Positions 51,165-61,501 of a stretch of DNA of 64,000 bases are shown in pieces (position 1 is the stretch's first letter; each line of letters starts with the position of its first letter). The position numbers and the translations under genes were made by a program. The notes under the pieces were generated by a model that saw only the letters and a list, made by a program, of their open reading frames with translations, made no database searches and had not been told where the DNA came from. Source of the DNA: Endotrypanum monterogeii (Eukaryota > Euglenozoa > Kinetoplastea > Trypanosomatida > Trypanosomatidae). The DNA is taken from the NCBI GenBank assembly GCA_000333855.2, contig CM007345.1, positions 735,527 through 799,526 of the forward strand, in the 5' to 3' direction.

Positions 51165-52054
51165 GGTTACTGAATAGAGAAATATATAAGAGAGAAAGAG
51201 AAGCAGAGGCAGTGGTGTGATGGACAGCCAAGCTCACGCGACGAGCAGACACTGTTTGGAGAGAGGGAGTAGACGTGAAACGTGCTCGAAAGTGAGATTA
51301 TAGGCGCAGATGTAGTGGTTTGTGTTTTGCGGCAACAACAGATGTAGGAAGATGAAGAGTTGGTGGCGGTGAACAGCAAAACATTTCACAGTTCCGCAAG
51401 CAGCAGCAGCAGCAGCGGCGGTGGCAATGTCAGGTCGACGACGATGAGATGCGTGCACACACGACAACACGCATCACGAAAGGGCATGAGAGAGATACAG
51501 AATGAATAGGTGTGAGTCACGGGACCAGATGGAACGCAGGATACGGTGAGCAACGTTGCAGGTATAGTGCTGTTGACGCAACCGCATGAGGGGCACACCA
51601 AAGAGCTGCATCGGCCACGGAAGCTGCCCTACACCACATTACGTATATTCGACAATGCAACCCTCCTCAGGGGTGGGGCCACGTGTCGGGTGGAAACACG
51701 CGTTAAGAGAAATGAGAGGAGTATGCCTCCTGTGTTGAGCGCAAGTGATCTAAATAGAAGCACTCACCTGACCCTCCTCGTGCTTGTGTGTGTGTGTGTG
51801 TGTGTGTGTGTAAGTGTGTGATGTCCCGCGAGGAGAGAAGACCTTTCCCAAGCGTCAGTGGTGGAGCAACGTGAGCGAGGGGGAGAAAAAGTCGGGGGTG
51901 GCACTCAAAAGTCGCTGCCAGCCCTTTCTTCCCCATCAGATATAGTCGCGAATAAATGAAAGTGACACACGAGAACATACACACACACACAGATATATAT
52001 ATATATATATATATATATGTTTATTACGACGTTCGGTATCACGCCCCCTGATGT
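51165..52054. other. Intergenic spacer with TG and CA-TA repeats
   Basis: No gene is supported. A GCA trinucleotide patch lies near 51400-51417, a TG tract at 51786-51811 and a CA-TA compound repeat at about 51978-52018, close to the stop codon of the cap triphosphatase. Confidence 0.6.
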
Positions 52055-52975
52055 TCACCGAGGATGTCGAGTTGGACGTCCGGTATACGCTCGCTTTAGC
52101 GGCAATCCAGTGTTGCCTTTCAACGCTGCGAGGATTAGCAAACGACCCAGCAGCTCCCCCAGCCACTGCTCGGTTAAACCAGCATGGCTGTCCTCGTGTA
52201 CGCCTTCTACCTCAACCTCGAAGGTGGGACTTGGGTCGTCGTCGGCCCCGACGCGCGTAAAAGCATACTCAAATGTTTTCTCAGTGGCTACCCACCGCCG
52301 CTTGCGCCGCACGAAGCCTCGCGGCTTTACGGTAGGTGCATCCGCACCTGCAGTAGGTATCTCCGTACTGACGGAGACACGTATGTCGTAAGGGGCACCC
52401 GGCACGTGCAATTCTACATTGCACAAACGCTTCTTCGTTATGCACTCCACAAATGACTCTGTCCCGTCAGCAGCGATGGCGTACGTATACCGGCCTGTCT
52501 TCGTATTGATATCCTCCGTGACGGTCTCCTGCATTAATATGGCATCAGCACTCTTTTCCGTCAGGTACGCCTTCATCCTGGAGAAGTCCTCCGCGCTCAC
52601 ACCGACTTGAACATGCGGATGAGAGTTCTCAGCAATACGCAAGGAATTCACTGATGGTACCATCGCCGCCATACCGCCGACAGGCACCTCTTCTGTGTCT
52701 CCTTCATGGAGTCGCTTTCGTGACAGGCCGAGATTGCATAGCCGTGCCTCGACTTCGATGTGCGGCTGTGACAGGAATGGTTTTACACGGGCGAAAAGAG
52801 CCGCTGCGATTGTGAGGGAGTTCTGCGAATAAGAGAAAACCTCATCATGACCACCAGACGTGCCTGCTGCTTCCGCTGTTGGGGCTGCTCCTTTCTCAGT
52901 TGCCAGCGCAGTCATCGGTGCAGAAAATGAGCCATCAGCTGCCTCTTGAGAGATCGGTGTAGGATGTGCTTCCAT
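52055..52975 (-). CDS. CET1: mRNA cap 5'-triphosphatase (CET1 type, triphosphate tunnel metalloenzyme)
   Basis: A 306-residue RNA triphosphatase that removes the gamma phosphate from nascent RNA as the first step of capping. It belongs to the metal-dependent Cet1/TTM family of fungi and protozoa. Motif A, IEVEARL (73-79), supplies Glu74 and Glu76. The DIRVSVSTE strand (197-205) supplies Arg199 and Glu205. The RRKRRWVATE stretch (223-232) gives basic tunnel residues. The terminal FEVEVE (252-257) is motif C with the remaining metal-binding Glu pair. The arrangement and size match trypanosome TbCet1 (252 residues), with a longer disordered N-terminus (1-50) here. In kinetoplastids the spliced-leader RNA acquires its cap 4 separately through a bifunctional guanylyltransferase-methyltransferase. 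The C-terminus is Arg/Thr/Pro-rich. The ATG at 52975 is the first in frame. Confidence 0.9.
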   Translation of the reverse strand: MEAHPTPISQEAADGSFSAPMTALATEKGAAPTAEAAGTSGGHDEVFSYSQNSLTIAAALFARVKPFLSQPHIEVEARLCNLGLSRKRLHEGDTEEVPVGGMAAMVPSVNSLRIAENSHPHVQVGVSAEDFSRMKAYLTEKSADAILMQETVTEDINTKTGRYTYAIAADGTESFVECITKKRLCNVELHVPGAPYDIRVSVSTEIPTAGADAPTVKPRGFVRRKRRWVATEKTFEYAFTRVGADDDPSPTFEVEVEGVHEDSHAGLTEQWLGELLGRLLILAALKGNTGLPLKRAYTGRPTRHPR

Positions 52976-53737
52976 GTATGTATGCGTGTGTGTGTGTTTG
53001 TCTTTGGTTTACGGCACGCTCTCCCATAGTTTTGGGTGGAGCAAGACGACTCTAATCGATTTCCGAAAAGGCACACGCGACCCGCACGCACCCACACCCC
53101 AGCCGGGTGCACACAAATGAAAGTGAGTGTATAGGAGACAAGGTCAGGAAAATGACGAAGAAAGAGAGCGGGAATAGAGAGCGCGTATAGAGCGGGGAGA
53201 GGAGGGGGGGGGGGGCAAGTGCCGCCTCAAGCACCGGGGAAAGCGTGAGAAACCATTCCCTCAACGAATCCCTTGGCTGATACGAGGTTCACAAGGTGTA
53301 CAGGGGGCGACAGCTCGACTGCTTGACAGGCGGAACGTGCTGGAGGCGTTGGAAAGAAACCCATCCCTTTCTATCATCCTGTGTGCGTGTGTGTGTGTGT
53401 GTGTCTCACAAAGATGAGGAGAGTGTAATGCAACACCTGCCGGCCCGGTGCGGTGGAGTTCTGTCAATGCACACAGAGCCATAGACTCCGGTGTATGCAC
53501 ACAGAGCGGTAAAGATATAACGACCAGAGACCTTTCCACCAGCGCGGCATTGTCATGTATCCCCTTTTTTTTTGAAGGGCTCCATCGCACCCACCCGCAC
53601 CGGTGGGAAGGGGGGAGGGACGAAACGCAAGGGAAAACAAAAGACGACACCAACCAACCAAGAGCACGGCGAGCGGCGACGACAGTGTCACGTTGAACCT
53701 GCCCAGAAAGAAACGCACGCGAGCGAACTTGAGTTCA
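52976..53737. other. Intergenic spacer, cap triphosphatase / TPR protein
   Basis: No gene is supported. It contains a short TG tract just upstream of the triphosphatase ATG, a G-run at 53205-53215, a TG tract at about 53386-53404 and a T run at 53565-53573. Confidence 0.55.
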
Positions 53738-54742
53738 TCAAAGTGGACGACTACGCTTGCGACGCAGTAGAGGGCACTCTGACCGCGAGTGGCCTGTCTC
53801 ATTGCAGAAGTTACAGTACGAGTACGCAGACCCGTGGGCTGTCGCGCGCGGCCCAGCTATTGACGAGGTGGCTGCCTGCCTAGCGCTCATCTCCTCTGTG
53901 ATATGCATCACTTGACGAGTGTGATCACGGGCCCGCTCTGTGGCACTTTTGCGAGACTCCAGCGCTCTCGGAAGAATTTCAGCGAGAAGAGTTGCGGCAT
54001 CGGTGTGCTTGGGATCAAGCTTGACGCACGTATCCAGTGCGTCGTAAGCGTCGCTTGCCTTCTTGAGTTTCGCCTTGGCCGCGCCGAGTCGGTAGAAGCC
54101 ACGGGCGTACGTGTCGTCCGCCTTGGTGGCCTCCAGCGCATCATCAGCGCTTTCCTCGATGCGCTCAGCGCGAAAGTAAGCCGCACTTCGGTTGCACAGA
54201 AGCGTTGCCTTTTCCCTCGAGGTGCCGGTGACTGGGAACAAATCGAGTGCCTTTCCGAAGTGACGAATTGCTTCGAGGTAGTTGGCATCCTTCATCGCCA
54301 CCATCGCCCGCTCGAGGCTTTTTTTGTAGTAGTACGCGTCCTTCTCTTCTGCGCTGGCCACCCCGCGGCCGGCCTGTACGAGCTCCTGACAGCGCTGTGC
54401 ACCTGCGAGATATACGGGGTTACTCGCATCAAGTCGGTGAGCCTCAGTGTAGTACACAGCAGCTTCCCCGTAGCGGCTCAAGTTCTCCTCGGCGGCTGCG
54501 ACGCGACCGTGCGCCTTTGCATTGGTAGGCTGCAAGGCAATGACCTGCCGAGCAATCTTACCGGACATCTCGTAGCTCTTGAGCGCCGCGTAGCACGCGC
54601 TGATATTGTTGAGTGCGCGTGCGCGTACCTCTAATGTCGCATCCCTCACCGCGTCTATGGCGGAGTAAGCCTCGATCGCCTCGTGATACTGCCCCGCAGT
54701 GAAGAGCGCACCGGCCCTCTTGAACTCGGTCTCGCTAGACAT
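53738..54742 (-). CDS. TPR protein with C-terminal CCHC zinc knuckle
   Basis: A 334-residue protein. The first 270 residues are tetratricopeptide repeats. Helical pairs with the usual Ala, Gly and Tyr spacing start at ETEFKRAGALFTAGQYHEAI (4-23), at RALNNISACYAALKSYEMS and at AKAHGRVAAAEENLSRYGEA. A second block begins near 150 (YLEAIRHFGKALDLFP) and resembles the DNAJC7/STI1-type TPR set with NRSAAY. The end carries one CX2CX4HX4C zinc knuckle: Cys310, Cys313, His318, Cys323. A basic Arg-rich tail follows. The TPR part should bind proteins, possibly chaperone C-termini, and the knuckle single-stranded nucleic acid. This pairing is unusual and its partner is unknown. The ATG at 54742 is the first in frame. 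Confidence 0.85.
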   Translation of the reverse strand: MSSETEFKRAGALFTAGQYHEAIEAYSAIDAVRDATLEVRARALNNISACYAALKSYEMSGKIARQVIALQPTNAKAHGRVAAAEENLSRYGEAAVYYTEAHRLDASNPVYLAGAQRCQELVQAGRGVASAEEKDAYYYKKSLERAMVAMKDANYLEAIRHFGKALDLFPVTGTSREKATLLCNRSAAYFRAERIEESADDALEATKADDTYARGFYRLGAAKAKLKKASDAYDALDTCVKLDPKHTDAATLLAEILPRALESRKSATERARDHTRQVMHITEEMSARQAATSSIAGPRATAHGSAYSYCNFCNETGHSRSECPLLRRKRSRPL

Positions 54743-56260
54743 TGTTATTCAGCCTTAAAGTATATTCATGTATTTACATATATATGTATGTAAGACAGAC
54801 ACGAGGGAATAAGACACACACACACACACACACACAGAGGCGTTTGTGCAATCGGGATGGTGAAAATAACGATGAGATAGAAGGGAGAAATAATTTTGAA
54901 GAAGGTCAAGGTTCGAGGAAAATGGAGGTACAGAAAAGTAGAGAAGAAGATGTGTCTGTCTGTGTCTGTGTCGTGTGGGTGGGGGGGGGGGGGGGGCGAG
55001 AGTGTACCAATATGAGAAAGAAAAGACATAATTTCCGTTCTGAGTCGGTCCACGTCGGTGGAAGAGCACAGCGCATTCGTGCGCCGCTGAGTGACCTCTA
55101 TAACCTCTGCATCTGCCACTGCATTGGTAAAGTCAAGTCCTTTCCATGACGTTGCCTATGCGCTTCCGTGTGTGTTTGTGTTTTTTTTGAACGCGACGTA
55201 CCCCACACTGTGACGATACGCCCCCTGGCGCACACGCTGCCACTGCGCGTGAGAGAAACGAATGGTGAAGGTAAGGCAGCCATAGCAAGTGCTGTCAACA
55301 CTTTGCACTTCCTGGACGTCGCCTCGCAGCCTCATCATATACGCCGTTTGGTGCGCTATGGGTAAACGGAAAGGAGTTTATGATATCGCCTTCATCACTT
55401 CTTCTTTTCCCACCGCCACCGCCACCCCAAAAATACATCGAACAGAAACAAGTGCATCCAGTGTTGCACATCACTCAACTCCTATGAAGCGACACGGGTC
55501 GTCAGCGCCGATGACTACCAGCGATGTCGTCTTCTTGACAAGGGGAAGTAAGCGTCGTCTCCCCCCCCCTCCATCCCTCCTTCCCCCCTTTTTATCTCCT
55601 TCTGACAAGCTCGCTGCTGCCATTTGACGCTATCGCGGAACGTCCTGTTAGGCTGTGTGTCTTCAAAATCTGTGGAGCTTGTGGTCTTTTCAGCGTTACA
55701 AGGCGTAACCCTTCGACCCCCTCGCCGTCTCTTCTTCATATCGCTCCCTTTTTTTAATTATATATATATATATATATATATTGGAGGGAGGAGATCAGAA
55801 ACGAAGGGATAAAGCGTAGAGAGTAGCGTGTGTGCGTTGATTCGAAAAGACGCCGCGGCATAGAGAGGAGGAGGGGGGGGGTCACAGCGGCAAAAACAAG
55901 AAAAAGGGGGGAGAGAGTCTCATAGCATGCCCTGCAGTCCATCCACATGACGGGAGAAGCTACGCACACGCACAGGAAACTGCAGGTCCGCAGTCTCTAC
56001 ACCTACACATACACACACGACAGCACACTCACGCATCTGTGGTAGGTCAATCGTCATGGAAAAAAAAACGCAAATGAATTTCCAGGGAAAGAAGACGGGA
56101 AAATGTACACAGAAGTGCTTGATGTAACATATATATAATTAATTAAAAGAGCAATAGTAAGGAAAGGGAGCGTAAGCGAGCGGCACACTCTGTTCCTCCT
56201 CGCCTCCTCCCGCCAGACAACCTCGAACACCACCTCCTCAGTGCCTTGTTACAGACGCAC
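54743..56260. other. Intergenic spacer of about 1.5 kb
   Basis: No gene is supported. It holds a CA tract at about 54815-54837, a G-run at 54980-54996, a TA tract at 55758-55781 and short CA-rich patches. Confidence 0.6.
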
Positions 56261-58066
56261 CTACACGGAAGCGCGCTGGAAAGCAATCCATAAGTCACGC
56301 TGCTTCACAGACAACAGCTTCAACATGTCGTGGGCGAGCTCCACCTCCTTCGACACCCCTGCATCGAGCTCCTGCGAGAGGGGGTTTCGGTTATAGAAAT
56401 CGATAGCGCGGTTGTAGGCTTTGCACGCGACACCGATACTGTCATACTCCTCCTTTGGACCGCTGTGGACATAGCTGAGCTGCACCTGAGCACGACGCAT
56501 CAGTGCCCTGAAGAAGGGCAGTCGTGAGTCCTCATCAAGCACATCCGGAAGCTCGTGTGTCGTGGGGTTACGCCATGTCTCACAGAAACGTTCGTAGTAG
56601 CCCAACGTCTTGGACACCACTGCGTTGAGAGCCTTGTCCTTGAGTGGCTTCTCATCAGGAGCGGGCTGCTTACGTTGCTCCACCCGCAGTCGCATTTGAT
56701 CTTCGTGTATACAGCCAAGATCATAGAGGAGCTGGCGCACCACAATTGGGTAGGCATTAAAGTTCAACTGATCGGGGAACATCTCGAGCAGATGTGCCTG
56801 GCGCTGCATCATGGCTATCCGACGTGCGCGATTCGGCTCGAATAGCTGCAGTGCAGCGTAGAGTTGCACAATATCCCGCGCAATATCAATGTGCTCGGTG
56901 CAGAAGGACTCAAATGGGCGGCATGTCTGCGCCTCCTGCAACCACTTCATTCCCTGCTTGAAGCATTCACGCCCTTCCTCGAAGGTAGTGATAGGCGGCT
57001 GAGGCTGCAGGGGCGGCATCCCCGGAAAGTCAAGCCAAGACTTCTGCAGCTGCACCAGTGCCACAACATTGTCGCTGTCTGGTTCGCAACCCGTCAATAG
57101 CCCACCATAGTGATGCAGTCGATGAAGGTAGAAGCGACCGAACGCCCATGCGACCATTCCTTTGCTTTCTTCTGGGTCCTCGGTAGACGGCATCAACGTC
57201 TGCCCAGCGACGAGGCAGTGGAAGGCCATGTCATAGGCGAAGCTACTGCTGTAAAATCCGCTGAGCTGGAGAGCATTGGTGGCCCACGATTTAGGGCTGA
57301 ACTCGTGCCTGTTCAGAAGCTGGTAGTACATGGTGCGGTGGCAGTACTGCGAGGCAGAGGCAGTGTCTTTCTGTGCTGTGAGTACTTGCGCCATGAAGAA
57401 GAGCGTAGCGGTATAGCTCCTATCCATGTAGAAGCGCAGCAGCGTCGGTGCCACACGCTCAGCAGAAACCTCGTCAGCGCGGAGTGCTCCGTCTTCTGCC
57501 AGGGGCACCTCCGAAATATCACAATGGGCTGGCTGACCACGCCACCACGCAGCCCACTCATCGTACAGGGCCTCCGCTCTTCCGAGCACAGTTTTGGCTT
57601 TGTCCAAGTCTACCTTCGAGAGATACAGACCCAGGGCGTTGTGCACAACCATGTATGGCACGCACCCTGTGTATCCGCAGGACGCTGTCAGTGAAGAGGA
57701 GGTTGAGATGTTGTTCAAGATACCTTCCTCTTCGACGGCTTTCACCTCACAAACGGCATCAGCAGATGGCAGCGCCGCCCCTACACACCACTGCATCACC
57801 TGATAAGCACGGCGCACCTCCGCGAAGCCCTCCTCTTCGTCCTCTACCTCCATCAGCGTAATGCCCATGAAGACGAGACATTGACACAACTGCTCAAGCG
57901 CGATCGACGAAGCCTCAGCGAGGTATATGTTGACAATAGTCTCACGCAACTGCTGCGCTTGGCGGAGGGCTTCGAGTTTTGGTTCGAAGATGTTGGAGGC
58001 GGGCCCCTCGCTGGTGCTGAGGACCATGACTGCCTCGAAAACGGAATGGAACTGAAGCGAGTCCAT
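56261..58066 (-). CDS. KIF-binding protein (KIFBP/KBP) homologue
   Basis: A 601-residue helical-repeat protein, close to the 621 residues of human KIFBP. The most telling part is 219-285: TATLFFMAQV, SQYCHRTMYYQLL and PKSWATNALQLSGFY follow in the order and spacing of the human FTHTLYYLAQV, AAHYCHSTLKRQL and PIEWAINAATLSQFY segments. The region 143-175, with VHNALGLYLSKVDLDKAKTVLGRAEALYDEW-like TPR helices, and the C-terminal YNRAIDFYNRNPL also fit the family. KIFBP binds motor domains of particular kinesins and blocks their contact with microtubules. The client here is unknown, but two kinesins lie in the same window. The frame is open upstream only from a TTG, so ATG 58066 is used. Confidence 0.82.
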   Translation of the reverse strand: MDSLQFHSVFEAVMVLSTSEGPASNIFEPKLEALRQAQQLRETIVNIYLAEASSIALEQLCQCLVFMGITLMEVEDEEEGFAEVRRAYQVMQWCVGAALPSADAVCEVKAVEEEGILNNISTSSSLTASCGYTGCVPYMVVHNALGLYLSKVDLDKAKTVLGRAEALYDEWAAWWRGQPAHCDISEVPLAEDGALRADEVSAERVAPTLLRFYMDRSYTATLFFMAQVLTAQKDTASASQYCHRTMYYQLLNRHEFSPKSWATNALQLSGFYSSSFAYDMAFHCLVAGQTLMPSTEDPEESKGMVAWAFGRFYLHRLHHYGGLLTGCEPDSDNVVALVQLQKSWLDFPGMPPLQPQPPITTFEEGRECFKQGMKWLQEAQTCRPFESFCTEHIDIARDIVQLYAALQLFEPNRARRIAMMQRQAHLLEMFPDQLNFNAYPIVVRQLLYDLGCIHEDQMRLRVEQRKQPAPDEKPLKDKALNAVVSKTLGYYERFCETWRNPTTHELPDVLDEDSRLPFFRALMRRAQVQLSYVHSGPKEEYDSIGVACKAYNRAIDFYNRNPLSQELDAGVSKEVELAHDMLKLLSVKQRDLWIAFQRASV

Positions 58067-59348
58067 TGGCACAGGTAAATAGAAGCGGGGTTCGGCAAAG
58101 GTGCCCAAGGGCCAAGGAATGTGGTGTATAACACCTGATGATAGAGAGAGAGGAAAATAAAGTATGATGAGATGTAAGTTCGTCAAGAAGCTACCGCTAC
58201 TCTATTGCGGCTCTATGACCCCCTTCCTTGATACCGGGGAGTACGTGTGTATGTGTGCGTGTGTGTGTGTGTGCTGACCGATGCAAAGGGAGAGGACGAG
58301 ATAGCGGGAATAAGCGTAAGCTCAATGCCAGGCTGCAGCATCGGTGTACTTTACCAAGCTGATTAGCCAGGTCACTTTATGAAGGAAGAGGAGCAGGAGG
58401 GGGGGTTGGTTACTGTCCACCCACCCCCTCCACCGACCTACGGCGCCAGTGTTACAACGTCAGAGAGAATAAAAGAATTAGCTTGTGGCACTCCCACGCC
58501 ACCACACATTATCTCCCTTGCATCTGTGTGTGTGAGGGGGGTGGGAGTGGGGAGGGAGAGGGCAGGTAATGCGAACAGACAAAGACACAAAAACGGAGAC
58601 AAACATACCTGGGGCCATTTAAAGGTACATTAGGGCTGGCAATTCAAAACACGAAAAAAAAAAAGAAATGATATCGTGAAAAAGGGGGAGAAGTCCCTCA
58701 GTGTGTGTCCAACCGCCCTATTCCCACCACAGTATCCGCGCCATACAACAAAGCGATCAAACGTAGATGATGAGGAGACATCCTGGCAGGAGGAGGAGGA
58801 ATGTAGTATAAAGGGGAGAAGGAATGTTACTCAGGCAATTGGGTGGATCTGTGCAAAGCATCAAAAGGGAAAAAAGAAGAAAAAAACAAAATGGGGAGGA
58901 TGTGAGAAGAAACAGAGCCAAGGCGTCCGAGGAATCAAACAGACTAACTGGATGTTTTCCGAGGGAAGAAGGGGACAAGTAAGTGTAGTTGGTGAAAGAG
59001 TTGTCGCATACAGTCAGTGAAACAGCTGAGCAACCCCTTACTATGTTGTCCGCCACCCACGGAGGAGGAGTTGGGTCAGTACTAAGTGGCCCCATCCCCA
59101 AGTGCAGCGACAATGCCTCTCATCCACACCTCACCTTCCAGACATCCTTTGCCGCAACTGATTCACAGCTTCGACCTCTCCAGTCGACACAACCCAACAA
59201 CCGCCAACCAAACACCAACATACCATATTCTTAATATTGGCCCCTACCATCGCCCTTTCGTTGAACAGCCACGAAAGGGAAGAAGAGAGCACGGATCGAT
59301 TGACACACACATAAAAAAAGAAAAAACGCACCATACAAAAAAAAAGTT
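58067..59348. other. Intergenic spacer of about 1.3 kb
   Basis: No gene is supported. It has a short TG tract near 58255-58272, A runs near 58655-58664, and A/G-rich sequence that is C/T-rich on the coding strand. Confidence 0.6.
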
Positions 59349-59984
59349 TTACCAGCCTGTCTCATCTTCGTTTTCTTCCGGGACGGCAGCACCACCTTTG
59401 TCCTCCACTGTATCCAAATCTAGACCCCCTTGCTTGACAGATGTCTTCACCGGCTTCGGCTTGGCTTTTACCACGCGCTTCAGCTCCGAGCGCAGACGGT
59501 GCACTCTATCTGCCTCCTCGTTGAGCAGCTGCGTGCTCTTGATGTGGCTGGTCAAGCGCTCGAAGACATCCATAATTAGCGTTTCGTAGTGGTCGGAGTC
59601 GGCAAAGAATATAAGGCGCTCAGCTATCATGGCTCCTACTCGCTCTGCATCCGCATCTGAGTTGCACCTCTTCTCGCCAATCACCTCCGCCGAGTCTCCT
59701 CCGGAGAGAAGGGCGCTACCAGAGGCGATGTCGTTGGCTACCTGCCGCATGTGCGCAATGGCCTGCTCCACATCCTCCGGAACCACCTCCACCACCTCCT
59801 CCTCCTTGATTGGAGCGCGGGTGGCCAACTTCTTTTCTAAGCGAGCCTGTCGAGCCGCCTCTTCGGCGATGGTCTTCTGCTCCTGCTCCTCGGCCTCGGC
59901 CTCCCAGTCATCCGCAGCGTCGTCATACTCGTCGCCTTCGTACCTGTAGTCATCATAATCGGCGTCGTCGTCGTACTTGTCCAT
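59349..59984 (-). CDS. eIF3 subunit J-like translation factor
   Basis: A 211-residue acidic protein. The first 45 residues are nearly all Asp, Glu, Tyr and Ala with the DDWEAEAEE element (26-34), which resembles the DDWEDE-type start of eIF3j. A charged helix (40-60) is followed by a core around 70-165 with the DHYETLIMDVFERL helix expected for the eIF3j dimerisation domain. The basic Lys/Pro segment (170-180) and the very end, EDETGW with a terminal acidic-Trp motif, also fit. eIF3j (Hcr1) binds the 40S decoding site and eIF3b and acts in initiation and recycling. The core match is by eye only, so a different acidic protein cannot be excluded. The ATG at 59984 is preceded by a TTTCTGCAG acceptor 24 nt upstream. 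Confidence 0.7.
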   Translation of the reverse strand: MDKYDDDADYDDYRYEGDEYDDAADDWEAEAEEQEQKTIAEEAARQARLEKKLATRAPIKEEEVVEVVPEDVEQAIAHMRQVANDIASGSALLSGGDSAEVIGEKRCNSDADAERVGAMIAERLIFFADSDHYETLIMDVFERLTSHIKSTQLLNEEADRVHRLRSELKRVVKAKPKPVKTSVKQGGLDLDTVEDKGGAAVPEENEDETGW

Positions 59985-60026
59985 GACGCTGTGCTTAGAG
60001 AATCCAAACTGCAGAAATATAATATA

Positions 60027-60062
<36 letters not shown>

Positions 60063-61501
60063 TTATATGTGTGTGTATGTGTATGTGTGTTGGGGAATAT
60101 CGTAAGCCGTTGCTGCGGCGCAATCTCTCACTCGTGAGCACAGATCGCATGTATTGTGCGCCGTGTTTGTAGAACGCAACCACGAGGGGAGGAGAACGAC
60201 GGAGGAGAAGTGGAGAAATTATGAAGACAGCAACTCAGCGCTCAAAGAAAAAAGAAGCCCGTAGTGAAAAACTCTCCCCAGCAGACACACCGTGTGCGTA
60301 TTATGAGGGAAGACACGAAGATCCGCAGGGCACAACAAAATAAAAGGCATCTAGTGGACCAGGTAGGAGTAATGGAGTTTCTCACGGGTAGTTACACTGC
60401 TCTCTACACAAGATCTTTCACATCTACACCCCACCCCTCTGCCAACGGCAGCACACCCACGAAGGAAATGCCATCTCGTACATTTTTTCTTGCATTCGTT
60501 GCTAAGCACTGCCAAACATATACATATGCGAAGACACACACACACAGACACACACACACACAGACACACACACACACACACATACGGGCGCTCGTGCCAA
60601 GCATACACTGAGAGTCGTTACAGCTACACCATACCAAGCTCTCTGTTTTGTCACCGTTACTCTCATTACGTTTGGACGCATTGCCCTATCTCACTACCGA
60701 CACATCAAAAGTAACCGCCAATAACATAGAACACGAACGCAAAGCACGACGAAGGGGGGTAGTACAGATTTTTAAAAAAAGGAGCGCGGGAAAAGACGCG
60801 GAGGCATTCGCACATGTTTAAAGCGGGATCACACACACACACATACACCACCCCATCCTAATCTCCCACTACTTTTCCGTTCCTCTCGCCCCCCCCCCTG
60901 GTAAGAAAAAAAAAGGCAGCCGCTATACTAAGGAGAATGAGAAGAAACTAACGGAGGGAGGGCGAGGCTGTCTACGCCAACCACACCACACCCCCTGGCC
61001 CCCCTCTGAGAACATACCCACGCACACACACAATAGGAGGACTAATACGCTGCATCCGCAACTAACACAGCAAGTACCTGTAAGATAAGTTCCAGCTGAC
61101 AACTGTGAGAAAAAAAAGGCGGCCAGTAGTTCGCCTGGCCTAATCATCTCGCTCGCTCTCTCGTACTGGCCACTGAGCTCGTACATTTGAACCGCCTTCC
61201 AGCACCGCAGACAGCGGCGGTAACATGAAAAGAGAGAAGGGAGGGAGGGGAGAGGGGTGTGCCGCGAACCAACCGCCCCACCGCTCCTTTCCCCCTTCAT
61301 ACAAACACAAACAGCCAGGTCGGCGCAGAGGCAGAGCCTCACGCCAGGCGGTAAGAAGAAAGGGGGAATGGGGCGCTGTAGTCACTCCTTGCGGTCTGAA
61401 GACACACCCGCAACGCCCTCCACCCTCAGCGTCCCATCGATGCCCTGCGCGTCCGTGACTACATCGATGCCTGCTAAGGTGCCTCATCAGCGGCACTGTC
61501 C
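59985..61501. other. Intergenic spacer of about 1.5 kb
   Basis: No gene is supported. It contains TA (60024-60068), a TG tract after it, a CA/CAGA compound tract at about 60535-60582, a CA tract near 60830-60842 and a C run at 60889-60898. Confidence 0.6.
60009..60018 (-). promoter_or_regulatory. Candidate spliced-leader acceptor for the eIF3j-like gene
   Basis: The minus strand reads TTTCTGCAG with the AG at 60010-60009, leaving a 24-nt 5' UTR. Upstream is TA-rich, not pyrimidine-rich, including a 36-bp TA palindrome (60033-60068), so the branch and tract signals are atypical. Confidence 0.45.
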
